A stretch of DNA of 64,000 bases from Melieria omissa (GCA_963971225.1 OZ020270.1:69880932-69944931), one strand, 5' to 3'; counted from the first letter of the stretch, positions 42,669 to 54,495 are shown. The notes: generated by a model not told the origin, from the sequence alone. Numbers and translations are program-made.

Positions 42669-42898
42669 CTCCAGCGAAGTGATGAAACTCAACGGGACCC
42701 CAACCCAAGCCGCGCGTATCCAGCGCTGTGCGATACAGCTTATAGCCCAGTTCGAATGGCACCACATAGTCATCCTCGGCACGGAGAATCATCACCGGCT
42801 GCTTAAACTCACCAATGTGCTTTACCGTTTCGAACCGCAGCGAATTGGCGTACATGGGTTGTGCAATGATAAAATCAAACCAGGACAGATCTCTGAAC
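42669..42898 (-). pseudogene. ABHD12-like fragment, copy C
   Basis: As copy B, but with VVPFELGYKLY where copy B has VVPVELGYKLY; the C version keeps the Phe of the family and is the less changed one. Confidence 0.7.
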
Positions 42899-42904
42899 GA
42901 TCTT

Positions 42905-43144
42905 GTAACGATGAGTCACTCTGTGCTGTACTATGCATGAATGCTTTTCCAAGCATACTTTTAGGCATGCACTTTGGAGTACGCCAAACTTGCTATAATT
43001 CCGATATGGCGAGGATGGTTCGCGAACGGTGATGAGCTGTGCTAGAAAAATCGAGATAGAGAGTACAACTAGAATGTGCAAGAATCTTCGGCGCGGTAAG
43101 AAAACTAGTATAAAAGCAGCAGTGTGCAGCGCAGAGAGTCGAGT
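42905..43144 (+). repeat. 5' part of Gypsy family-2 LTR, copy C
   Basis: Same as 40171-40410. A promoter-like agtataaaagcagc lies at about 43108. Confidence 0.8.
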
Positions 43145-43181
43145 TTTACTTTCAGTAAAATAAAATTATAAAAACGCATTC

Positions 43182-44397
43182 ATGGTTAAATTCGAGCTGC
43201 TGAAGGTGGACCAGCTGTTGAAGAAGCTGGCTGCCTGGAATTTGCCGACTGCTGGCGGTAAAGTGGAGTTGCAGCTGCGCTTGCGAGAGGCGTGTGAGGC
43301 ACAAGGCGTCGATTGGACTGCGCACGAGTGGATTGATTGGAACGCAGGAGCTAGAGGCGTCAGCCAAAGTGGAGGAATCGCCTGCAGGTGCTGCGTCGAT
43401 GCAAAGAACGGCTGCGCCACCACAAGCAATGGACATGCGCCGGCTAATGGTTGCAAAAAAAGGCATGTTTCAGGAAACGTCTGCGAAAATCGAGGCTGTC
43501 AATCAGGAAATTTCAGCGAATCGAGAAGTAGCAGAGCGAATGGAAAGCAAACTCCAGGAAAATGCGGAAAAATTTGAAAATGCAAATCCTGAAATATCGG
43601 CGCTAATGGAAGCGTGCAACCGAGAAATCCGACAAATTCTGTGCGCATAGAGCAGAAGGTGGAGGAAATTTCCGATAGACTGAACGATAAAGTTGAGCAT
43701 CTCGAGACGCGAATGGACAATTGGGACAAACGAGTTGACAGTCTGGAAGATTCGATGCACATAAAGATAGACGAGCGGCTTAGAGAGGTACAGCTGCGAA
43801 CAAGGGTGCAGTCAGTTGAGGAAAGTTTTGCCATAGAAGTGCCTGACACATTCAAACTACAATTCGATATGGCTGCTTTGGAGTGTCAGTGAACCCATGT
43901 TAGGAAAGGTCGGAGACTGATACTGGCTCTAAGAGGTCTTGCGGCTGAAGTAATAAAAACATTTCCGGAAGGTTTGAGAGGTGATTACGAGACCATCATA
44001 ATGGCACTGGCAGGCAGGCAGATACAATGACGAGCACAACAAAATTCTGTATTATTGCGAGCTAAAGGGCCGTAGACAAAGAGCCAACGAGACGCTGCAG
44101 ACGTATGCGGCAGATATCGAGCCGCTGGTACCACTGTCTTACCCAGAATTCAGCAATGAAGTTTTGGAAAGGCTGAAGATCAAAGCGTTTATCCAAGGCA
44201 TTCTTGACCCGGAGACACGTGTAAGTACCTTGATGATTATGAAGCCGACATTCCGTGAGACGGGGACTAGCGCATTGACGTATGAGGCGGCCTTGAGAGG
44301 AAGTTTTCGACATTCATCTGCGGAAAGGCGTCGAGCCCAATCTGGACATGTCACGCAAAGCCAGACAGTGAGCTCAGAGCTCACATATAATGCTTGA
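43182..44397 (+). pseudogene. Gypsy family-2 gag, frameshifted
   Basis: Homologous to the gag at 20152: SAP-like start (MVKFELLKVDQLLKKLAAWN), a frameshift at about 43330, coiled coil (EQKVEEISDRLNDKVEHLET), then TFKLQFDMAALECQ, and after more shifts LKIKAFIQGILDPETR. It ends at 44397 before the zinc knuckle, where P-like sequence begins. It aligns across the place where the first gag has its in-frame TGA and carries no stop there. Confidence 0.85.
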
Positions 44398-44860
44398 TTA
44401 AAAGAACTAAATAAGAAAATCTAATATTGTAAATTTATGGTCACATCATTCGCCATGGAACCATTCAGGTGTAGAATATTTAAACTATTTTTAAACGTAG
44501 GCATGCCGTAATAACATTTTTCTTATGACAAAATACTTGTGTTATTATTTATTTATTTAGTGCTTTAGTAGTGCTTTCGCCCTATTGAAAGTCAATAGAC
44601 CTATTAAATTATGTTTTTTTTTCATACAATCTTTTAACCCTTGGTTTCTCCGTTAGATTTCGATCTAATTATTTATGATTTCAAGTGTTTCACGAATTTT
44701 GAAGTCAATATGCCTATCAGTTAATTTTTTTCGTAGTTCGAACTCGCCACGTAAAAATATTTGCAAACATTTTAAATTGGGATCAACCACAAAATTTTTA
44801 AATCAATCAAAGCATTGGCCAGCAAAAAGCCATACCAAAGAATATACAATAGGGCAGTTC
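44398..44860 (-). repeat. P-like element fragment (inverted)
   Basis: The inverse matches the transposase 3' end at 34610-34700 (ctacacctgaatggttccatgg…) and then the region with acgtggcgagttcgaa and the gcaaaccaagggttaaaag block. It is mirrored by the plus-strand fragment at 48740-49540, forming a long-range inverted pair around the RTE LINE. Confidence 0.7.
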
Positions 44861-45341
44861 AGGATAACGTGCAAATATTTGGGCAAATGCATGTCATTTA
44901 AAAAATTTGCCATCAACACTGAGCACACTTTTTAAAATTTCATGGCAAATTTGGTTGCAGAACAAATTCACAGCTGTTTTTGAAGAATAAATCAAGAAGA
45001 AGAATAGAATATTTGCGCCGTGGGAGCCAGTGTGAATAAAGAGCATGCATAAGTTGCTGCCGCTGTGGAATACGAAAACAATTCACACCTCTAACTCCAG
45101 CGCTTCTTGCAAATAACTCAAAATTGTACGAATCTCCTCCTCCGTCCACTTTTTATTCGGTTTTTCTCTTTTTGTTTTCTTTTTCGTCTGCCTCATCTCG
45201 ACAATTGTAACAGCTGATTGATTGTCAAATCTGTTTTGCCCATGCCGAAAAATAAGCAATAGAGTTTCAGTGTGGCAATTTTGCCGCTGCTCGGCATGGG
45301 CAAATGTGTATATTTTGTTGTAGCGTTGAAAATATATGCCA
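44861..45341. other. Unassigned interval with a 14-bp inverted repeat
   Basis: TTTGCCCATGCCGA at 45235-45248 is inverted at 45291-45304 (42-nt spacer). A minus-strand ORF (45149-44940) has no recognisable homology. The gggcagttcaggataacgtg at about 44850 could be the end of a degraded TIR element. Confidence 0.45.
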
Positions 45342-45385
45342 TCTTACTTACTTAACTTACTTACTTAACTGGCCATAACAACCCG

Positions 45386-45808
45386 TTATCGGGTTACGGC
45401 CTGCCGCAAAACTTCTCTCCAGGCGCCTCTGCTTCGCGCGCGCCTTCTCCAGTTGGTCACACCAAGAGATACAAGGGCCTCTTCTACTTGGTCCTTCCAC
45501 CGGAGACACGGCCTCCCTCTTCGCCGTCGACCTCCAACCATCGCATCGAACACCTTTTTCGCCGGAGCTTCGTCGTCCATGCGGCAGACATCACCGAGCC
45601 AGCGTAGCCGCTGGATGTTTATTCGCTGCGCTACGTCCATGTCCTTATACAGCTCATACAGCTCGTTATTGGTTCGTATGCGATAGTCGTCGCCAACACG
45701 AACAGGGCCGAAGATTTTGCGAAGTACCTTCCTCTCGAACACTCCAAGGGCCGCTATGTCGTTTCGTGTCATTGTCCATGCTTCAGCGCCATAGAGGAGC
45801 ACGGGCAA
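45386..45808 (-). pseudogene. RTE RT C-terminal domain
   Basis: MPVLLYGAEAWTMTRNDIAA, RKVLRKIFGPVRVGDDYRIR and RLRWLGDVCRMDDEAPAKKV are the highly conserved RTE/BovB C-terminal sequence (LYGxExW, LRWxGHVxRM). It continues upstream, past the MITE, into the RT palm. Confidence 0.9.
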
Positions 45809-45974
45809 GATGAGCGTCCTATAGAGTGCAAGTTTTTCGGGCGAGAGAGGTCTCTACTTCTCAATTGCCTACCGAGACCGTAGTAGCACCAGTTGGCAAG
45901 AGTTATCCTTCGCTTTATCTCCAGGCTGACATCATTGCTGCTGTTGATGGAGGTGCCAAGGTCGACGAATTCCT

Positions 45975-46230
45975 CAAGCCCGTAGACAGGATTTTTTTCG
46001 GGGGGGGGGCGGGGGGGTTACTCAAATCAAAACCCGACAGCTGACTGAAAACAAGCTTCCAAGCTAAATTAAATTACTAATTTAACTTAATTAGGCACTT
46101 GGGCTCAATGTAAACGTAGCCATGCATGGTGTGATTAGTAACTAGTTTAGAATATTATAAATTAAAACAATGTTCTAACATTTCGGGGGGTCAGAACCCC
46201 CTAACCCCTCCCCCCCTAGCTACGGCCCTG
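45975..46230. mobile_element. G-run MITE inside the RTE element
   Basis: Interrupts RTE coding between the region encoding FEVVKDF and that encoding EEFVDLGTS. Ends CAAGCCCGTAGACAGG and inverse CAGGGCCGTAGCTAGG. Both subterminal regions contain long G or C runs (10 G, C, 7 G at about 46000-46018; seven C at about 46210-46216), so the element could form G-quadruplexes. Superfamily not determined. Confidence 0.65.
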
Positions 46231-46334
46231 GAAATCCTTGACAACTTCAAAAGTATACCTGTCGGCCTCGACGTGAGACCCTAGCCGCTGCGAGTCCCTG
46301 CATGTAGACAGCATATACTTCGTTTTGCCCTCAT

Positions 46335-47912
46335 TTACCACCAGACCCATTTTGGCAGATTCTCTTTCGATCGCCGCAAAGGCAGCGGTGACATCTCGCT
46401 TGTTACGTCCGATGACATCAATGTGATCAGCATAGGCAAGGAGCTGGACACTTTTGTTGAAAATTGTGCCATTACGAGGTCACTTCCAACCTTGACGGAG
46501 CTGCGCGTATTGCTCAACGTCGCTCTGCAAAGTCTCACGAGCTTTGCAGGGATACCAAGTTCAGACAATGCGGCATATAGGCGATCTCTTATCGGGCTAT
46601 CGAATGCTGCCTTGTAATCGATGAAGAGATGGTGTGTATCGATTTGGTTCTCATGGGTCTTCTCCAAGATTTGGCGTAGAGTGAATATCTGGTCGATGGT
46701 GGATTTACCAGGTCTTAAGCCGCACTGATAAGGTCCAATCTGCGCCTTGGCGAGTGGCTTTAATCTTTCACATAGTACGCTCGTCAGGACCTTGTATGCA
46801 ATGGGAAGTAGGCTGATACCCCAATAGTTGGCGCATATTGTTGGGTCGCCTTTCTTCAGCACAGGACAAAGGGCACTGAGGTTCCAATCGTTGGGCATTC
46901 GTTCCTCCAGCCATATATTGCAAATGAGCTGATGCATGCACCCAATCAGCTCACCGCCGCCGACCTTGAACAATTCAGCTGGTAGCCCATCCGGCCCTGC
47001 AGCTTTGTTGTTCTTGAGTCGCTGGATAGCGACCCGGACCTCGTCATGGCTTGGCGGTGGCACATCCACACCGTCGTCGTCGATTGGTGCCATCTGGACA
47101 TCTTCACCACTGGCGGTATTGTTCCTTTCGCCGCCTGCGAGCAGCTTGGTGAAGTGCTCCTTCCACAGCCTCAGCACACCCTGCGCATCTGTAACCAGAT
47201 CCCCGTTTTCGTCTCTGCAAGAAGATGCCCCGGGCTTAAATCCTTCCGTGAGACGCTTAACTTTTTGGAAGAATTTTCGGGCGTCATTCCTGCTCCTGCA
47301 CTCCTCGATTTCCTCACGATCGCGCCTTTCTTGCTCCCGTTTCTTGCGTCTAAAAAGGCACCTCTCTTTCTTCCTCTCCTCCCGGTATTTTTCTGTCATG
47401 GCTCGCGTGGCGGCCGACTGCAGGGTCTTCTTGTAGGCAGCATTCTTCACTGCAGTGGCTGCGCGACACTCTTCATCGTACCATTGGTTTTTTGGTGGTG
47501 GGCGTCGAAAACCAAGGACATTTTCTGCGGCGGCGCGCATTGAGTGGGATAAGTAAGCCCATAATCCGCTGATGTCATCAGGTGGAGAGGGGGAGCGACC
47601 GAGCTGGTTGGAGAGTTGAGCGGAGTAGGCTTCGGCTACCCCTTGTGATCGCAGCTTACTGATGTCCAGCATTCTTCGCAAACTAGGTTGTGCGGTCTTC
47701 GCTGCGCAAAGACGCATGCGTACCTTGGCTGCAACAAGGTAGTGGTCCGAGTCGATGTTGGGTCCTCGGAACGTGCGCACATCTAGAATGCTAGAAGCAT
47801 GCCTTCCATCAATCACAAAGTGATCAATCTGGTTGCGGGTGGATTGATCGGGGGATAGCCAGGTGGCCTTGTGGATATCGAGGTGCTGGAATCTGGTGCT
47901 ACTAACTACCAT
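46335..47912 (-). pseudogene. RTE endonuclease C-term and reverse transcriptase
   Basis: HLVVSSTRFQ-like start (MVVSSTRFQHLDIHKATWLS) with NQIDHFVIDGRH and IDSDHYLVAAKVRMRL gives the terminal SDH of the APE nuclease. RT follows: RLKNNKAAGPDGLPAELFKV, NYWGISLLPIAYKVLTSVLC, GLRPGKSTIDQIFTLRQILE and HLFIDYKAAFDS (motif A Asp kept). An internal deletion then removes about 80 codons, including the GVRQGD block. After a frame change the palm resumes as LLAYADHID, so the second catalytic Asp of YADD is His. The element cannot be active. Confidence 0.9.
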
Positions 47913-48540
47913 GTTTCGTGCCGCGGCGAAATCGATCAGCCTCAGACCGTTGTTCGAAGTGGTCCCATGGAGGCTGAACTGCCCGACTGTGGGGCCAAAG
48001 ATGCCTTCTCGCCCGACCTTTGCGTTGAAGTCCCCGAGGACAATTTTGACGTCGTGGGCCGGGCACCCGTCGTAGACGTCCTCGAGCTTCGCATAGAAGG
48101 CATCCTTGGCAAATGACGCTGATGCTAAAGTATTTAGCTTTGATGCGGATCGAAGCCAGCCGTTCGTTCACCGGAGTGAACCGAGAGACGTGGTGGCGAA
48201 GTCTCTTGCTGACCACAAATCCGCAGCCAAATTCGCGCTTCTCCGCATGGCAGCTGTAGTAGATATCGCAGTCTGCTCGCTTGGAGCAACCTTGTCCTGT
48301 CCATCGCATTTCCTGGATGGCGGTGATGTCAGCCTTACATTTCGTGAGGGCTTCCGCCAGTTGGATAGAGGCACCTTCCCTATAGAGGGTCCGGACATTC
48401 CAGGTGCATATCCTCAAATCATGGTCCTTCAATCGTTTGCTGTGGTCGTCAACATTGTGGGTTCCTTCCGAGGCTTGCTTTTTGGCTTTCATTGGTTGAT
48501 GATTTTCCGTGGTGGGCACCAAACCCTGCGCACAACCCAA
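47902..48540 (-). pseudogene. RTE APE-type endonuclease, N-terminal part
   Basis: DLRICTWNVRTLYREGASIQ (Asn), ADITAIQEMRWTGQG (Glu) and GCGFVVSKRL are the standard RTE endonuclease opening. A frameshift at about 48110 puts the remainder (Asp-His end) in the frame of the next entry. Confidence 0.88.
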
Positions 48541-48739
48541 ATTTTAAGTCCTGGGATTGGACTCGCTGCACACATTAGTTCACTATTCAGCGGGTGCCAA
48601 ATAGCTATCCAGAAGGGCCGCGCGGAGGCTGTGCATCAGCTTGGATTGGACAGGGACAAGGATCGTTCTGGCGTTCGCCAGGTTGAACGCAATCAGAGAC
48701 TTTATTGCAATTTACGCAATCAGAGATTGCTGCATGTCA

Positions 48740-50230
48740 CCAGCAATCGAATCTTTGTGGTGTATGGCTTTTTGCTGGCCAATGCTTTGATTAATTTAAA
48801 AATTTGGTGGTTGATCTCAATTTAAAATGTTTGCAAATATTTTTACGTGGCGAGTTCGAAGTAAAATTATTTATTTATATTTTCACATGGTTGATTACAA
48901 TTTTTAAAATATGTGAAAACTACGAAAAAAATTAACTGATGGGCATATTGACTTCAAAAATCGTGAAAACACTTCAAATCAAAAATAATTAGATACAGTT
49001 GAGCCTCGATTATCCGGGCCTCCATTAACCGGGATGCTGAGTGGTTGATTTATACCTCTATTAACCGCGATTTACCTCTATAATCCGTGAAGCACATGTA
49101 CTTGTGTTTGTGTTTTCCATATCACACATATACCTCTTTTAACCGGTATTCTCGATTATCCGTGATGAGCCCGGTCCCGAGCAACCCGGATAATCGAGGT
49201 TCAACTGTACGTGTTTTAGTTGTTTTTTTTTTTTGAAAATCGAAATCTAACGGGCAAACCAAGGGTTAAAAGATTGTATGGAAGGCCTATTAAATTTGGT
49301 CTATCGACTTTCAATATGTCGAAAGCACTACTAAAGCACTAAATAAAGAAATAAATAATAAGACAAGTATTTTGCCATAAGAAAAATGTTATAAAAATGT
49401 CTAAAAATAGTATAAATATTCTACACCTGATGTTACAATATTAGATTTTCTTATTTTAGTTTTTTTAAACAAGCATTATATGTGTGCCGTAAGATAAGTT
49501 CCAAAGAACGGGACGGAAAATTATTGCGGGCTAATAAAAACGTTTTCTTTTCTTTCCAATTCCATTTTTATTTAATTGTCTTTTTTGATAACTTATTATT
49601 TGTTTTTTAATTGCCTGTAGCGATCATATAGGTCGCCATGCCAGCCATATTTTCTTTTCTTTTCTATGATTTTGCGCACACTACAGTCGGCAGTGAGTTC
49701 AGGAGCAACGCGACGCCGTGCAGGCTTATATAAGAAGAACAAAAGCCAGCCAGAAAATATAAATCGTATTACAATTTCAGCTTTTCGCCAGCGCAACAAC
49801 AAGAACAACAGCACATCGTCTTCCTCCTCTTCGGACTATTGAGCGAGAATGAACGAGTGAGCACAGACGCGGCATTCGTGTTTCTATGATTTGCGCTAAG
49901 AGCATTGTGCTGTCATTTCAAGTATTTCCTCTTGTTGTCTACCTCCGCATCTTGAAGACGGGTGGCGATATCAGCACCCACATTCAAATTTTTGCTTGTA
50001 CGTGATGCACACTCTTTATGTTCCATACTTTTTGGCCATACACCACAAAGATTCGATTGATGGTGACATTGACAGCAATTTGTGCAGCAAAACCAATCGG
50101 CAACACAAAAAAGCATACACACAGTAAACGACAACACCAAAAACGTTAGCGAATCCCGAATCATCTTCGTTGAAACGACGATAACGATGCTTTGGTTCGT
50201 TGTTTACTCTCCGCTTGCGCTGGCACCTTC
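48740..50230 (+). repeat. P-like element fragment, plus orientation
   Basis: Matches 33395-33560 and 34610-34760 of copy 1 (tcaatcgaatctttgtggtg…, acgtggcgagttcgaag, ctacacctgatg … gaacgggacggaaaatta). It then continues into an inverse of the other element end (ctatatgatcg/gccatgccagcc region at 49620-49830, shared with 10740-10790 and 52150-52230). It is interrupted by a Tigger-type MITE. Order and orientation are rearranged relative to copy 1. Confidence 0.65.
48996..49207. mobile_element. Tigger/pogo-type MITE
   Basis: TIR CAGTTGAGCCTCGATTATCC and its inverse …gataatcgaggttcaactg, flanked by TA on both sides (48994-48995, 49208-49209). 212 bp. This TIR is the classic pogo/Tigger consensus. 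Confidence 0.9.
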
Positions 50231-50454
50231 CGTAATTCATTACAGCATACTTACTTTTCACCCGGTAAGCATTCCAACTTCCTTGCCAAACGCCCATTAC
50301 GTTTGTAGAGAGCATGGCCGCCGGATCATTCATGATTTTGTAAAGTACAAATGGTATCATAGCAAAATTTGTCGGATTTGTTCGGCTTCCCATTCAAATG
50401 TACTTTACTTAGTAATGTACTTAGTATGAAGGAAAAGGTAAGGGGCCGTAATGT
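50231..50454. other. Unassigned interval
   Basis: No ORF or repeat recognised between the P-like fragment and the SINE-like element. Confidence 0.3.
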
Positions 50455-50688
50455 GCTATTGGAATGGGCCTAAAATAATAAAAAATAAAATGGCCTACTC
50501 CGTTTGTACCTTACTCGCTACGGATAATGTAAGCACTGCTGATTTCTTCACTTACGATGGAAGGTAGACGTAATCATGTGAATGGCGATGGAATTAGACG
50601 AGTGTTTAAAACAGCCCGCGCTGGGAGTTGAACATGGGCCTCTGGCATGAAGAGTCAACGCGCTACCCTCTGGACTACCGAATCCAAC
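50455..50688 (-). mobile_element. tRNA-derived SINE-like element 1
   Basis: The minus strand begins with a tRNA-like head: GGTAGTCCAGAGGGTAGCGC (A-box) and CCATGTTCAACTCCCAGC (B-box GTTCAACTC), then a body of about 130 bp and an A/T tail (aataataaaaaataaaat). It abuts SINE 2 head to tail. Confidence 0.6.
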
Positions 50689-51033
50689 TTATTAATAATT
50701 AATAATAATAATAATTGATTGGCACGACAGCCCGCTTACGGGAGACTAAGGCCTAGCTTCCCGCAACCAGCCGTGTTGTGCGTGTGAATTTTGTACGCGG
50801 GTGAAAGGGACCTACAGTTTTATGCCGGTTCCGAACGGCAGGTTGGGAGCTTTTTCATAGGCAATTTTTACTCTCAGAGGTTTGCCATTTCCAGCTGAGA
50901 GAACAGCCACCGAAAGAGAAAACGTTTCCCGTTATTTTTTTTAGGTGTTACTACATGCAGAATTCGAACTAGCGTCGCTCTGCATGCGACTCGCTTGGAC
51001 CGCGCACTAACCAACTGAGCCACGGCGGCTGGC
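50689..51033 (-). mobile_element. tRNA-derived SINE-like element 2
   Basis: The minus strand begins GCCGCCGTGGCTCAGTTGGT (A-box), with B-box TAGTTCGAATTC about 45 bp downstream. Then come a body of about 240 bp (ctctgagagtaaaaattgcc…, cggttccgaacggc) and a 3' tail of (ATT)n at 50689-50717. The organisation head-body-microsatellite is that of insect SINEs. Confidence 0.7.
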
Positions 51034-51762
51034 CAACTTATTATGCTTGTAAAATCACGTTTTTCTTCTAGATTCGTTCTACTTAAATGTACATTCCACG
51101 TACATTACAAAGTAAAGTGCACTTGGAAATGACGATACGAAGAATCATTCGGGTTTTTAATTGACTTTTTTTGCACTTCTGGTGCCTTCTTGTTTGCTTC
51201 CTTAGCGTAAGCTACAACCGGAGGTACTCGGAACGTACCTTATTGACACCTTACTTTCGGTAGCATGCCGTTTCCACCTCCAAAGGTGGAGGAAAGCATG
51301 CATTATTCTGGTAAGCACCTTTCCATTTTCCTACTGGCATGCGAATTCGCAAAGGCGTACGGTAGAGTGTGCGTTCTTATTGATACAAAAAACAATACCA
51401 CGAATTTCTGCTGTGCAATGTTAGCATTCATGTACGCTACGTTGCCTTCTGGCCTGATAAAATGCATGCCGATAAATTTTTCAAATTCATATATTAACAG
51501 CAACATATTATTATTTATTATTATTATTTCCTTAAAATTTATATTATTTAGTAATTTTGTGTGTTCTTTAGTATTTTTATTTTATTCTTATTTTTGTTTT
51601 ACGTGCAATTTGCTCTTTGAGCCATATGCAATTTTTCTTTGCAAAATTATTAAAAATTGATTGTTTGATTGTTACAAAATAAGCTGTTTCTTGACCCTAG
51701 TTGTTATGTTTTTTGTCGAATGCAAACCGATTGTGGTTGAAAGTGGACTTGTTTATGTGTAT
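51034..51762. other. Unassigned interval
   Basis: Contains a 131-codon AT-rich plus ORF (51265-51660) without recognisable domains; the hydrophobic second half reflects base composition. Not called as a gene. Confidence 0.3.
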
Positions 51763-51769
51763 CTAAAAC

Positions 51770-53278
51770 CAAAGAATATGAAGTAATATAGAACGCGCAT
51801 CTCACACAAGCAAACGTGTTGTATGGCGGGTACTGCTGGTACCCTCTGTTATTGACAGCAGAACCCTCTGTTACTAACAACAGAAATCTCTGTAACTTCG
51901 GCGTAACATGTGAGTAGAAGCAAAGAAAATAAACATACGAAGGCTTGCTTTTGGTTGCGCTCACGGCAGCGAGTCTGCGTTAGGACACTGCTACGGCGTG
52001 GGATGATTGGGAGATGAAGACGATGTGCTGTTGTTGTTGTTTTTGCGCTGACGAAATGCTGAAATTGTAAAACGATTTCTATTTTCTGGCGGCTGGCTTT
52101 TGTTCTTCTTCTATAAGCCTGTACGGCGTCTCATATTGCTCCTGAACTCACTGCCGACTGTAGTGTGCGCAAAATCATAGAAAAGAAAATCAAATATGGC
52201 TGGCATGGCGACCTATATGATCGTTACAGGCAATAAAAAATATATAATAAGTAATCAACAAAGACAATTAAAAAGGGAAATTGGAAAGAAAGGAAGGCGT
52301 TTTTATTAGCCCGTAATAATTTTTCGTCCCGTTCTTTGGAACTGTTTTTACTGCCCACATATAATGCTTGCTTAAAAGAACTAAACTAAGAAAATCTTAT
52401 ATTGTACATTTATGGTCACATCATTCGCCATGGAACCATTCAGGTGTAGAATATTTATACTATTTTTAAACGTAGGCATTCCTAAATCACAGTTTTCTTA
52501 TGACAAATTACTTGTCTTATTATTAATTTCTTTATTTAGTGCTTTAGTAGTGCTTTCGACATATTGAAAGTCCATAGACCTATTTAGGTTTTTCCATACA
52601 ATCTTTTAACCCTTGGTTTGTCCGTTAGATTTCGATTTAAAAAAAAATTATAACACGTATCTATCTTTTACGAATTTTGAAGTCAATATAGCTATCAGTT
52701 AATTTTTTTTCGTAGTTCTTCTATATTCTCAAACTTGTAATCAACCATGTGAAATAAACAAATAATTTTATTTCGAACTCGCCACGTAAAAATATTTGTA
52801 AACATTTTAAATTGGGATCAACCGCCAAATTTTAAAATCAATCAAAGCGTTGGCCATCAAAAAGCCATACACCGCAAAGATTCGATTGATGGAAATATGA
52901 TAAAAAAGCATACACACAATAATCGACAACAACAAAAACATTAGCGAATCCCGAGTCATCTTCGTTGAAACGATGATAACAATGCCTTGGTTCGTTGTTT
53001 GTTTTTTGCTTGCGCTTCGGCAAACAAGATCAAGAAACATGCATGCAAAAAATGATTGAGCGAACACTACGCTGCAGCAACCACCATTTCAATGTACACG
53101 AGTGAAGCCGTTGCGAACAATAACATTGCTTTTTGCTGTTGTCCTACGAAAATCTAACAGAAAATGTTATGAACTTAACATTCTCAAATGCCTACGCTTC
53201 GCTCTTCCCGCTCGCATCATAACAGCCGAAAACACTTTTGTGCCCACATGCGCGTTCTATATTACTTCATATTCTTTG
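51770..53278 (-). mobile_element. P-like element, copy 2 (7-bp TSD family)
   Basis: 1,509 bp with the best-preserved TIRs: CAAAGAATATGAAGTAATAT at 51770 and its inverse ending at 53278, both followed inward by agaacgcgcat. Flanked by CTAAAAC (51763-51769, 53279-53285). In inverse orientation relative to copy 1. Only a short C-terminal transposase relic (52290-52450, antisense to plus) remains, so it is a deletion derivative. Confidence 0.88.
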
Positions 53279-53285
53279 CTAAAAC

Positions 53286-53646
53286 TTTGTGAACGCAAGA
53301 AGCAAACGTATATTCGCTAATTCTTTCAATAAGAAATAGAATAATAATAATACTAAAAAGAAAAGAATAATAATAAACTAATTTATTTTAATTACCTCTT
53401 GAATTTATATACAGAAAGTGTATTTTGAACAAATAAAACAAGTTTTTGAACAACAATTTTGAACAAAAATTCATTTCTATATAGTGAACAACCGCAATAC
53501 GGTGAACAGGCCTTGCAATAATTAGTTCACTATATCCACACGCGACTGTATTTTCATTTACATCATTTTCGCAAGACTGGTTCATACGGATCCATTTATT
53601 TCTGAAATATTCATTTTTCGGAAATTTAAAAAGCCTAACTTTAAGG
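53286..53646. other. Unassigned interval
   Basis: AT-rich; tatagtgaac/gttcactatat words form a loose inverted pair at 53480-53535. No gene seen. Confidence 0.3.
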
Positions 53647-53947
53647 GACCCGAAATAAGGGCTCCTGTGACAGGAAGAAATAGCGCATTTCTTGTTATTT
53701 TACGCTTTTTGTAGTAATTACTTATATTCAAGATAAAAACTTGATGACGTTAATACGAGTAAAATCAGGCCAATTTTCACAAAAATGGTCGTCAACAAAA
53801 TTTGTTGGGGATTCAACCACGTCAGAATTCGTTTAAATTACTCAATTTAAACAAATTTTTAGGGATTCATCCACGTCAAAATGTTTTCAAAACAGTTAAC
53901 GCAAGGCATACGAAAACACGCAACTAGACAGCGCAACGATTAGATCA
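53647..53947. repeat. Flank shared with 2792-3093
   Basis: Second copy of the 300-bp sequence bordering the foldback arm. Confidence 0.7.
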
Positions 53948-54495
53948 CCCTACAAGAAGAGTGACGGTCATATGACCGACATGCCTGACCGAAGTTTCGG
54001 TCAGCTCTCCGAACAAAGTTTCTATCATCTTTGTACAGGCGATGTCAAAAAACTGACTGAAACTCTCGTGTACGTGTGATTTTTTGTTTCACTCTAACAC
54101 ATACCTTTTGCATATTAAGAAAAGTGTTTTTGCTCTGCTCTAACGCATGCGTGTTCCAACCTCCAAATATTTAGTTTTGTATAGCTATCTTACAGCCGCC
54201 GCCGCCGTAGCTCAGCTGGCTAGTGCGTTGGGCCGTGAGTCAAGACTCCGCGAGTTCACCTCACTGTTGCAGCAAACACCGAAAAAAATGGAAATGTCAG
54301 TCAGTTGACCGGTTATGTGCCGAAATTTCTGACTGAAATGCTGATGCAAATATCGGTCACAATGTGATGTATAAATCGGTCATTCATGACCAATACTCAA
54401 TATTGAAAAAATTCAGGATTTTATTGAAATTTTTTGGAAAACCCGTTTGCTTTTACTTCTGCCTGAATTTATTTTAAATTAATTTAAATAAAATA

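Larger units (their letters stand above)
40688..43421. repeat. Tandem duplication, second unit (chimeric repeat copy C)
   Basis: Second 2,734-bp unit, differing from the first at only a handful of bases (for example a catatatat/catacat change near 41210, and one C/A change at about 42755). The near identity indicates a very recent unequal exchange or an assembly artefact. Confidence 0.9.
45342..48740 (-). mobile_element. RTE-clade non-LTR retrotransposon, defective
   Basis: The minus-strand element has an endonuclease (from 48540) and RT (to 45386) and ends in a (TAAG)-type short tandem tail (ttacttacttaacttactt at 45342-45366), as RTE elements do instead of poly(A). Flanks are P-like fragments on both sides. 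The 5' border is near 48740 but not fixed. A 256-bp MITE interrupts the 3' part. Confidence 0.85.

Noticed and set aside
51265..51660. 131-residue AT-rich ORF with hydrophobic segments
   Set aside because: Hydrophobicity follows from T-rich codons; no start context, homologue or repeat support.
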